DNA of 16,009 nucleotides from DALYDK01 sp964477125 (GTDB lineage Bacteria > Patescibacteriota > Saccharimonadia > Saccharimonadales > CAIOMD01), in NCBI GenBank assembly GCA_964477125.1, contig CAYZCZ010000019.1:1-16009 (forward strand), in the 5' to 3' direction. Of this stretch, positions 5,699 through 12,584 are shown one piece after another; position 1 is the stretch's first letter, and each line of letters begins with the position of its first letter. Made by a program: the position numbers and the translations under genes. The notes beneath the pieces are model-generated. The model made no database searches. It saw only the letters and a list, made by a program, of their open reading frames with translations, and was not told the DNA's origin.

Positions 5699-6913
5699 TT
5701 AACGACTACCAGATAAATCTTTGCCTGCCAAACTATATATAGGCAGCAAAACAGCGGCTACAATTATTAGGGCAACTATACCCAAAATAATCATTAAAGC
5801 AGGTTCAATAATAGTATTGATTGTTTTTATTTGCTGATCTACCTCTTTTTCATAGTAGTCGGCTGTGCGGCTCATCATCTCTTCTACCGAACCACTTTGC
5901 TCGCCAATACGTAGCATATTAGGTACTAGTTCTAAAAAGTTTGAGTCACCTTCTAGGCTGTCTGCTAAACTTTTGCCACCTTTAACTTGAACAATTGCTC
6001 TTTTAACTGAAGCTTCTATATGAACATTGTTTACAGATTTGCCTGTAATTTCTAACATTTGTAGTAGCGGTACTCCACTAGCTACTAGCGTAGAGCCCGT
6101 TCGCGTAAACCTAGCCATGTACATTTTCATAAATAATGGCCCTATGGCTGGCGCATGCATTTTAACGCCATCTATATATTTTTTACCACCAACAGTTCTG
6201 ACCCATTTACTGCCAAATATTGTGCCAATTACAATTAATATTATTAAAACCCACCAATACTTAGTTATAAGCCCAGAAATACCTAACAAAACACGTGTTA
6301 ACAAAGGTAGCTCAGCCCCAGGTAAACCATCATATAAAACTTGTACCTGTGGTAAAACAGACACAAGCATAAAGCCTACTACCAAAGCCATAACACCAAC
6401 TACAACCATTGGGTAAACCATAGCCCCCCGTACTTTGCCTACAATTTCGGCATCTTTTTCTTGTTGGTTGGCTAGCCGTTCTAAAGAAGCATCTAAGGTA
6501 CCAGATATTTCACCAGCGCCAACTAAGTTAATGAAAATTGTATTGAACACTTGTGGGTGTTTTTCTAATGCTTTAGAAAAAGCACTTCCAGCTTCAACAT
6601 CTCCAATAACTTCTGAAATTGTAGCTTGCATTGGTTTTGAACTTGTTGTTTTTTGTACCGAACGTAAACTCTGTACGAGAGGTAAGCCAGCATTTATAAG
6701 AGTGCTAAGCTGGCGCGCAAATAAAATTTTATCTTTAGTTCTTACCTTTTTAAAGAAGCCAGTTTTTTCCTTATTTTGCAAAGTAATATCTATAGGTGCA
6801 AGACCTTGCTCTTTAATAAGTTTGGCTGCTGCACGTTCGCTATCGGCTTGAACTACTGCATTTACTTTTTGGCCGGTTGCTGGGTTACGGGCTGTATAGG
6901 CAAAACTTAGCAT
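5699..6913 (-). CDS. pilC: Type IV pilus inner-membrane platform protein
   Basis: 404 aa, full length for PilC/GspF, the polytopic platform that couples PilB and PilT motors to pilin insertion and extraction. Two T2SF repeats are visible: FARQLSTLINAGLPL (65-79) with GEISGTLD (134-141), and RFTRTGSTLVASGVPL (268-283) with RIGEQSGSVEEM (335-346). Membrane helices lie near 166-187, 219-236 and 372-393. The N-terminal region (1-60) is the small lead domain with FAYTARNPATGQKV. The start is set by AGAGGT 6 nt before the ATG, which lies inside the last codons of pilT; only two bases separate the genes. It is the last gene of the pilM-to-pilC series; the pilin follows after 168 nt. Confidence 0.97.
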   Translation of the reverse strand: MLSFAYTARNPATGQKVNAVVQADSERAAAKLIKEQGLAPIDITLQNKEKTGFFKKVRTKDKILFARQLSTLINAGLPLVQSLRSVQKTTSSKPMQATISEVIGDVEAGSAFSKALEKHPQVFNTIFINLVGAGEISGTLDASLERLANQQEKDAEIVGKVRGAMVYPMVVVGVMALVVGFMLVSVLPQVQVLYDGLPGAELPLLTRVLLGISGLITKYWWVLIILIVIGTIFGSKWVRTVGGKKYIDGVKMHAPAIGPLFMKMYMARFTRTGSTLVASGVPLLQMLEITGKSVNNVHIEASVKRAIVQVKGGKSLADSLEGDSNFLELVPNMLRIGEQSGSVEEMMSRTADYYEKEVDQQIKTINTIIEPALMIILGIVALIIVAAVLLPIYSLAGKDLSGSR

Positions 6914-6915
6914 AA

Positions 6916-7983
6916 TTAACCTCTCATTAACCTATCTAGCTCTTCGAGGTCTACTGCGTAGTTTCGAGCTTCATCGTACGTAATTGTTCCACCATGGATA
7001 AGGTTAACTAAGGTTTTATCCATACTTTGCATGCCATATTCACCACCTGTTTGTATGACTGCATCTAGCTGATGACTTTTGCCCTCACGAATAATATTAC
7101 GTACAGCAGGTGTACCGATGAGTATTTCCGCAGAGGCTACCCTGCCACCACCAATAGACGGTATTAGGCGTTGTGAACAAATTGCCATTAAAATGTTACT
7201 TAGTTGTGAGCGAATTTGTGGCTGTTGGTGTGGTGGAAATACATCTATCATACGGTCTATACTTTGGGCGGCGCTGTTAGTGTGTAGCGTGGCAAACACA
7301 AGGTGACCAGTTTCGGCAATTGTAATTGCGGCGGCAATTGTTTCTAAGTCACGCATTTCACCAATAAGAACAACGTCTGGATCTTCACGCAAGCTAGACC
7401 TTAGCGCGGCAGAGAAACTAAATGTATCGTAGTGAACCTCACGCTGTACTATAACGCTTTTAACACTTTTATGAGTAAATTCTATTGGGTCTTCAATAGT
7501 TATAATATGCTCGGCACGCTCGTGATTAATTTTATGAACCAGTGCGGCAAGCGTAGTTGACTTACCAGAACCTGTTGGGCCAGTTACTAATACTAAACCA
7601 CGGGGGTATTCGGCAAATTTGTTAACTACTTGTGGCAAACCCAGTTGTTCGATAGTTGTAATTTCGGTTGGTATAAGCCTTAATGCGGCAGCCAAGTTAC
7701 CGCGCTCGTGGAACGCATTTACACGAAAACGGCCTAGGTCACCAAAGGCAAAACTAAAGTCAAATTCTTTATCTTTTAGTAATATTTGTTTCTGGTCATC
7801 ATCTAAGATAGCAAAAATTAGTGATTCTACGACTTCTTCAGTTAATACGTCCGCTCCGCTAACGGCCTTTAATGCACCATCTACCCTAAGCATTGGTGGT
7901 AAACTTACCTGCAAATGCAAATCACTAGCATTTTGTTTAACTACTTCTTCTAATAATATTTCTATTCTTGGTTGTGTGCTCAT
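6916..7983 (-). CDS. pilT: Pilus retraction ATPase
   Basis: 355 aa, close to the usual 345-aa PilT. This hexameric cytoplasmic ATPase depolymerises the pilus and powers twitching and DNA uptake. Walker A GPTGSGKST is at 135-143, the Asp box IEDPIEF at 163-169, Walker B DVVLIGEMRD at 203-212 with catalytic E209, and the His box TGHLVFATLHTNSA at 225-238. AVRNIIREGK at 293-302 corresponds to the AIRNLIRE motif specific to PilT, and GMQSMDKTL follows at 317-325; these separate it from PilB-type motors. No zinc Cys4 motif is expected in PilT. It sits between pilB (23 nt upstream) and pilC (2 nt downstream). The presence of all motifs predicts a retractable pilus. Confidence 0.97.
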   Translation of the reverse strand: MSTQPRIEILLEEVVKQNASDLHLQVSLPPMLRVDGALKAVSGADVLTEEVVESLIFAILDDDQKQILLKDKEFDFSFAFGDLGRFRVNAFHERGNLAAALRLIPTEITTIEQLGLPQVVNKFAEYPRGLVLVTGPTGSGKSTTLAALVHKINHERAEHIITIEDPIEFTHKSVKSVIVQREVHYDTFSFSAALRSSLREDPDVVLIGEMRDLETIAAAITIAETGHLVFATLHTNSAAQSIDRMIDVFPPHQQPQIRSQLSNILMAICSQRLIPSIGGGRVASAEILIGTPAVRNIIREGKSHQLDAVIQTGGEYGMQSMDKTLVNLIHGGTITYDEARNYAVDLEELDRLMRG

Positions 7984-8006
7984 ATTAATTTTCCCACCCT
8001 AGTTAT

Positions 8007-9821
8007 TTATGCGCTTTCCGATGAGGCAACTCGGTTCACCTCGTTTAATGTTGTTTTTCCACCTAATGCTTTTAAGTAACCGTCTTGCCTCATAGTTATC
8101 ATGCCCTGGGCTTTGGCGGCGTCTTGTATTTCGGCACTGGTTGCTCGTTTGATTATTAAATCTTGAATATCTTCGGTTATATTAAAGACTTCATACAAGC
8201 CCATTCTACCCTTATAGCCCCCTGGCGTATCTGGAGTATCTAAGCCCTTAGTTAAAGTATAAGCGCTTTGCCCTATGGTTGGCAAATTTTCTCCACTAAA
8301 ACCTAGATCTTCCTTAGCTTTTTCAGCTTCTTCTTTAGTTTCTGGAAGTAAATTAGCCAAAGTTTTATGTATGCCTTCAATATCTGCCTGGCTGGCCTCG
8401 TATTGTTCGTTTTTCGGCCCAATACGGCGCACTAAGCGTTGGCCAATTACTGTACGAACTGTACTAGCTATTAAGAATGGCTCTATGTCCATATCTAGAA
8501 GCCTTGGTAAAATACCGGCTGCGCTGTTAGTGTGTAGCGTGCTTAGTACTAAATGCCCTGTTAATGCGGCTTGTACGGCAAGCATAGCCGTTTCTTTATC
8601 ACGAATTTCACCAACCATAACTACATCGGGGTCTTGGCGCAAAATACTGCGCAATCCGCTAGCAAAAGTTAAGCCAACATCGGCATTAACTTGTATTTGA
8701 TTAATGCCATCCATTTTGTATTCTACAGGGTCTTCTAGGGTAACAATATTTATATCATCACTTTTAATTTCTTGGATTAGTGCATATAGGCTAGTACTTT
8801 TACCTGAACCAGTTGGGCCAGAAGTAAGTATCATACCATTTGGATTGTTCATACCTGTTCTTATAGTTCTAAGCGCCCTACCACTATAGCCCATGTCTTC
8901 TAGTTTTAAGCTCGTACCACTTTTATCTAGTAGCCTAATAACGCACTGCTCACCCCATACAACGGGGCTAATGGCAATACGCAAATCAATAGGGTTGTTG
9001 CCAACTAGTACCGTAAACTGGCCATCTTGAGGTATACGATGCTCATCTATTTTTAAGTTAGATAGAATTTTAATACGAGAAATGAGTGGTGGTTCGGTTT
9101 CTTTGGGTAATTTCATTATTTCACGCAAAACGCCATCTATTCGGCACCGAATTTTTAATTCTTTTTCTAATGGTTCTATATGTATATCGCTGGCTCTACT
9201 TTTAGCAGCATATTCAAGTATTGCCGATAAAGCTTTACTAATTGGCGAATCTTGGACAATGCTTTTAATTGTATCTTTTTTGCTTGCTTGTTTTTTAGCC
9301 TCTGCTATGGCGGCATCATCCTCGGCGTTACCAGTGCTTTCCTTGCCACCAAGAGCGGCCTTAACGTCTTTAGAAACATCTAGTCTGTATTGCCTTAGCA
9401 CCTGTTCTATGCCATCTTGGCTGGCCAAATAAACCTTAAGTGGCCTGCCTATACGGTTAGACAAAAAATCTACCGCTTGCACATTATCGGCATCTAACAT
9501 TGCAACAACTAAACGTTTTTCCATTTCACCAAGCGGAACTGCCATATACCTCTCGGCAACTTCCTGCGGCAATAAGCTCAATACCTTAGGGTTTACTTTA
9601 GCACCAGATAAATTTACATACGGCACTTTCGTTGCTTGAGCAATAGTTTTAGTAAGATCTTCTTGGTTAATGTATTCCCTATTAATTAGGGTTGCCATAA
9701 AAGGCTCACCATCTGCATTAGCCAATTTGTGCACCTTGACAAGGTCTTCTTCCGAAATAAGGCCATTTTTAACTAATAAATTTTCTACTAGTTTTTGGGT
9801 ATTTTCCATTAATACACTCAT
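8007..9821 (-). CDS. pilB: Pilus extension ATPase
   Basis: 604 aa, the assembly motor of GspE/PilB type. The N-terminal T2SSE_N/MshEN-like domain covers about 10-145, followed by a charged linker (about 150-185) and the ATPase core: SRASDIHIEP at 208-217, Walker A GPTGSGKST at 335-343, Asp box LEDPVEY at 362-368, Walker B DVVMVGEIRD at 399-408 with catalytic E405, and His box TGHLVLSTLHTNSA at 421-434. RLVRRIGP at 462-469 and GYKGRMGLYEVF at 535-546 flank where many PilB/GspE proteins carry a C-x2-C zinc module; here no cysteines are present and the region holds an acidic helical insert (about 475-530). AAGGGGG 7 nt upstream supports the first ATG; M5 (9809) is the alternative. It follows the 84-aa membrane protein by 19 nt. 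Confidence 0.97.
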   Translation of the reverse strand: MSVLMENTQKLVENLLVKNGLISEEDLVKVHKLANADGEPFMATLINREYINQEDLTKTIAQATKVPYVNLSGAKVNPKVLSLLPQEVAERYMAVPLGEMEKRLVVAMLDADNVQAVDFLSNRIGRPLKVYLASQDGIEQVLRQYRLDVSKDVKAALGGKESTGNAEDDAAIAEAKKQASKKDTIKSIVQDSPISKALSAILEYAAKSRASDIHIEPLEKELKIRCRIDGVLREIMKLPKETEPPLISRIKILSNLKIDEHRIPQDGQFTVLVGNNPIDLRIAISPVVWGEQCVIRLLDKSGTSLKLEDMGYSGRALRTIRTGMNNPNGMILTSGPTGSGKSTSLYALIQEIKSDDINIVTLEDPVEYKMDGINQIQVNADVGLTFASGLRSILRQDPDVVMVGEIRDKETAMLAVQAALTGHLVLSTLHTNSAAGILPRLLDMDIEPFLIASTVRTVIGQRLVRRIGPKNEQYEASQADIEGIHKTLANLLPETKEEAEKAKEDLGFSGENLPTIGQSAYTLTKGLDTPDTPGGYKGRMGLYEVFNITEDIQDLIIKRATSAEIQDAAKAQGMITMRQDGYLKALGGKTTLNEVNRVASSESA

Positions 9822-9840
9822 GGTATGCCCCCTTGTTTAT

Positions 9841-10095
9841 CTACTGATTTGGATTTTGATTGAACGGCTGATTATTGGTATTTATTTGAACAGTAATATC
9901 TTTAGTAAGGTCAAGTGATTCCTTATTAAAATATTTTTTATCTGGGGATTGGAAATCCGCTGTAATGGCTTGTACTGTTGGTGCGTCTAATTTATATGCC
10001 TTATCTTTGCTAAAAATAAAATTAGCAACTACAAAACTAAATACACCAGCCACAATTGCTACACCAACTATAATTGCAATATCATTTTTTTTCAT
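9841..10095 (-). CDS. Small single-pass membrane protein in PilP position
   Basis: 84 aa. MKKND is followed by a transmembrane helix at about 6-28 and an extracytoplasmic tail of about 55 residues, Asn/Gln-rich at the end (NTNNQPFNQNPNQ). There is no lipobox, so it is not a classical PilP lipoprotein, although it occupies the place of pilP after pilO. Its ATG overlaps the pilO stop by one base (TAATG), with GGAG about 10 nt upstream, so it is translationally coupled to pilO. In an organism without an obvious secretin, it may be a reduced alignment-complex partner of PilN/PilO. I do not recognise a named family; the pilus role is inferred from operon position. Confidence 0.75.
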   Translation of the reverse strand: MKKNDIAIIVGVAIVAGVFSFVVANFIFSKDKAYKLDAPTVQAITADFQSPDKKYFNKESLDLTKDITVQINTNNQPFNQNPNQ

Positions 10096-10802
10096 TATTT
10101 TTTAGTCTCCGCCTTAGTCTTTACCGCTTTCTTGGTTTCTTTGGGAGTTATAATCTTCTTCTCTAAATCTAGGTTTTTCAATGGCTGATAGTAAGTTGTA
10201 GCCGTTATACTAACTTTCATGCTACTATCTGAGCCTTTTAAGCTTATTGCATTAATTTTTATTGGCCTGGTTGAACGCTCTATATTTTTTACTAAACTTT
10301 GTATAGAAGCATAAGACCCTTTGGCATTAATAGTAAACGGTATTTCAATTGGTTTGGGATTGATATTAGACTGTTCAGCCTTTACCTGATCATCAGTTCC
10401 GGTGATACTTTCAATTGCTACACCACTAGTATTTAAAAGTGACTCTAGGCTAGTAGCTAGCGCAGGAAAATCATATTTACTGGGCAACGCGTTTAGTACA
10501 ACCTTAGAATTAGGGTCAGAATTACCCGTAATTGATTCTGGCGCTGTATCGAATGCAATATACTGTGCCTCTAGTTCTTTGGTTGCTGAAATATTTTTTT
10601 TCAGTTGGCCAACAGCCTGATTACGTAAACTAATTACGTTATTTTGGTATTTTAACTGTTTATATAACGCTTGTGTAGCAACTAACGAGAAAACTAAAAA
10701 GACCACCGCAACACTAATAGCAATTAAAACCTTAGTATTAGATTTTTCTATTTGAAGCCTTTTAGTAGAAAGCCTAAAATTATCTGTGTTAAATTTTGCC
10801 AT
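10095..10802 (-). CDS. pilO: Type IV pilus alignment protein PilO-like
   Basis: 235 aa, a bitopic membrane protein that pairs with PilN in the alignment subcomplex. A cytoplasmic N terminus of about 24 residues is followed by a transmembrane helix (about 25-45), a coiled-coil-prone stretch (about 46-82, KQLKYQNNVISLRNQ...) and a mixed alpha/beta domain (about 105-210) like the PilO ferredoxin-like fold; FPALATSLESLLNTSGVAIESI-type wording is typical. The C terminus is a Lys/Thr-rich tail (KKAVKTKAETKK), unusual for an extracytoplasmic end. Its ATG overlaps the pilN stop (TAATG). The assignment rests on gene order, topology and size, since PilO sequences diverge strongly. Confidence 0.85.
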   Translation of the reverse strand: MAKFNTDNFRLSTKRLQIEKSNTKVLIAISVAVVFLVFSLVATQALYKQLKYQNNVISLRNQAVGQLKKNISATKELEAQYIAFDTAPESITGNSDPNSKVVLNALPSKYDFPALATSLESLLNTSGVAIESITGTDDQVKAEQSNINPKPIEIPFTINAKGSYASIQSLVKNIERSTRPIKINAISLKGSDSSMKVSITATTYYQPLKNLDLEKKIITPKETKKAVKTKAETKK

Positions 10803-11479
10803 TATTGTTTAGCCTCTGCTGGTTTATTAAATAAGGTGCTTGGCTGATCCTGCCTAGTGGTCACACCTTCTTTAAGTATTAATTTTACGCCGGTAGATGA
10901 AGTGTTAAATAATGCAGGGTCATAGCTAAGGTTAATAGTAAAACTTGCCCCTTTATCGTCACGGCTAAACGTAGTTAACACCACATCGCTGAATGCTTGA
11001 GGTTGATCTTGGTTACCCTCTACTTGATACTTGGTAAACTTTAAGGTATCTACGAATACGTTATTAGACTGTAAATTATCTGATGTACCAGTAATAATAG
11101 CAGTGTTATCCTCTAAATTGACTTTCACAGAAGATAACTGCACGTTGCTTGGAACGATTTGGGTTAAGTATGTAAACAACCTACTATTTACTTTTTTACC
11201 ATTATGCAATGTGTCTAAACTACCCAGTTGGGATTGTACAGTTAGCATTTTTTCAATATCTTTAGTGTTTTTTAGTTCTTTGGAAAGTTGGTCTATTTTT
11301 TTGTTTGAACTTGCCAATGCAAGTTTTTGAGCACCATATACAACACTGGCCATTAGTGCAACCAAACCAAAACTAGCGACTATAACAACTAAAGATATAG
11401 CTATAGCAGTACGCCTAGTGCGCTCAGATTTAATGTACTGGGCCTTAACATCTGGTAATAAATTAAGTTGAATAGCCAT
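10802..11479 (-). CDS. pilN: Type IV pilus alignment protein PilN
   Basis: 225 aa. The N terminus MAIQLNLLPD carries the conserved (I/L)NLLP motif by which PilN binds the groove of PilM. After a basic stretch (KSERTRR) a transmembrane helix spans about 24-47, followed by a coiled-coil-like segment (KLALASSNKKIDQLSKELKN) and a Fimbrial-assembly PilN domain with SRLFTYLTQIVPSNVQLSSV at about 99-118. The C-terminal part after about 150 is a beta-rich extension beyond the usual 180-200 aa. Its ATG overlaps the pilM stop by one base (TAATG), coupling the two partners' translation. Function: transmits PilM (cytoplasmic) contacts to PilO outside the membrane. Confidence 0.93.
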   Translation of the reverse strand: MAIQLNLLPDVKAQYIKSERTRRTAIAISLVVIVASFGLVALMASVVYGAQKLALASSNKKIDQLSKELKNTKDIEKMLTVQSQLGSLDTLHNGKKVNSRLFTYLTQIVPSNVQLSSVKVNLEDNTAIITGTSDNLQSNNVFVDTLKFTKYQVEGNQDQPQAFSDVVLTTFSRDDKGASFTINLSYDPALFNTSSTGVKLILKEGVTTRQDQPSTLFNKPAEAKQ

Positions 11480-12519
11480 TATTCTATCCTCTCTGCTAAG
11501 CCGGCGGCCACACCAAAGTGACTAGATACTGACATTAGGTCATTTTGGCGTGATTCAGGGAATGTCACATTACGCCATGCATTACCTATTTCTATATTTA
11601 CACCAAACTTGTTAGCCAAATACAATGGAAATTCTGGTAATGTACTTGCAGCACCAGTAACTATTATGCGGTCTAAGGGCGCATTGGGGTAACGCGTACT
11701 GTAAAACTTAATTGATTTTTCTAGTTCATTAACAAGTATATCTACTACGCCAATGATGCTTTTATAGATTTGACCTTCTAGTTTGTCTTTACTTAAGCCA
11801 AACTTATTCACAAATTGCTCAGCTTGTTTTTCATCTACATTTAAGTTTTGACTTGCTGCTTTTAAGATAGCATCACTACCAGTTGGTATTGACCTAGTTA
11901 GTCGTGGGCCACCAGCTACAGAAATAACAATATCTGTTGTCATTAAGCCCATATCTATTACCATTTGTGGTGTAGTTTGGCCATTGCCAATAAGTGCCCT
12001 AGCAATTGATAGTGCATCTGGTTCAAATGCTATTACGTTTAAACCTATGCCTTCTAGCATATCTAGCCTTGTTTCAATGTATTCGTTAGGTACACTACTT
12101 AATAGCACCTCTAGCTTATTTTGATCTACTGGGCTATCACCCAATAAAGCCCAGTCTACTTTACTTTCATCTATCGGAGTTGGTATTAAAGTATCTGCTT
12201 GGTAATGTATTGTTTTACCAAGTTCCGAACCACTAAGGCGCTCAATATCAACCACAGTGGTAAATATACGATTACTTGGTAAACCAACAGCAACATTACG
12301 GGTTGTTACCCCGCTTTTAGATACCAAATCTTTTATTATTTGGGCAACTTTTTGTTGATCGGCTTTTGCGTCAGATAAAACTAATTTTTGCTCTACAGGG
12401 ACAAGCGCGTACTTAGCTAATGCTTTTACGGGCCCACTCCCCTTCAACTGGACTAGGCGTATTGCCGAAGTTCCAATATCTAGGCCAAAAAAGTCCTTGA
12501 CGCCACTTATGACGCTCAT
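11479..12519 (-). CDS. pilM: Type IV pilus actin-like ATPase PilM
   Basis: 346 aa, normal length for PilM, a cytoplasmic actin/FtsA-like protein that binds ATP, the PilN N terminus and the pilus motors. FFGLDIGTSAIRLVQL (10-25) is the phosphate-1 motif; IDMGLMTTDIVI (about 188-199) is the phosphate-2 motif; IIVTGAASTLPEF (about 283-296) is the adenosine-binding motif. No ribosome-binding site precedes the ATG, but a good promoter ends 7 nt before it, so translation is probably leaderless. Codons 10-34 (12422-12492) are duplicated almost perfectly at the right edge of the window (15939-16009), where the copy is truncated. It heads the pilM-N-O-small membrane protein-B-T-C operon, preceded by the 868-aa surface protein gene. 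Confidence 0.96.
   Translation of the reverse strand: MSVISGVKDFFGLDIGTSAIRLVQLKGSGPVKALAKYALVPVEQKLVLSDAKADQQKVAQIIKDLVSKSGVTTRNVAVGLPSNRIFTTVVDIERLSGSELGKTIHYQADTLIPTPIDESKVDWALLGDSPVDQNKLEVLLSSVPNEYIETRLDMLEGIGLNVIAFEPDALSIARALIGNGQTTPQMVIDMGLMTTDIVISVAGGPRLTRSIPTGSDAILKAASQNLNVDEKQAEQFVNKFGLSKDKLEGQIYKSIIGVVDILVNELEKSIKFYSTRYPNAPLDRIIVTGAASTLPEFPLYLANKFGVNIEIGNAWRNVTFPESRQNDLMSVSSHFGVAAGLAERIE
12422..12492. repeat. Direct repeat of pilM 5' end, internal copy
   Basis: This 71-nt segment of pilM matches 15939-16009 with a single mismatch (12437 C versus 15954 T), offset 3,517 nt, in the same orientation. The match starts abruptly at 12422/15939 and runs to the window end, so its full length is unknown. 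The repeats flank the genes for the TPR-like and 868-aa proteins. Confidence 0.95.
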
Positions 12520-12526
12520 GAGAATA

Positions 12527-12555
12527 ATTGTAAAGCATAAGAGCTATATTGCCAA
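12527..12555 (-). promoter_or_regulatory. pilM operon promoter, apparently leaderless
   Basis: On the - strand TTGGCA (12555 to 12550), a 17-nt spacer, and TACAAT (12532 to 12527) each match consensus at five of six positions. Only seven bases (TATTCTC) separate the -10 from the pilM ATG at 12519, so the expected transcription start coincides with the start codon. The 65-nt gap between the surface protein stop and pilM therefore holds a promoter but no ribosome-binding site. Confidence 0.6.
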
Positions 12556-12584
12556 ACTATTTTTTATAAATAATATGGGGTAGG

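Noticed and set aside
5533..5742. Open frame on the + strand covering the pilC-pilin gap (69 codons).
   Set aside because: It overlaps the pilC end and the pilin regulatory region, has no ribosome-binding site, and has a composition typical of random AT-rich sequence.
6027..6851. Two long open frames opposite pilC (129 and 138 codons), and similar ones opposite pilT and pilB.
   Set aside because: They lie antisense to well-supported conserved genes, have no initiation signals and give low-complexity, implausible proteins.
7271..8541. An identical 21-nt stretch in pilT (7271-7291) and pilB (8521-8541).
   Set aside because: It encodes the same His-box residues of two homologous ATPases and is explained by shared ancestry and codon preference, not by a mobile or regulatory repeat.
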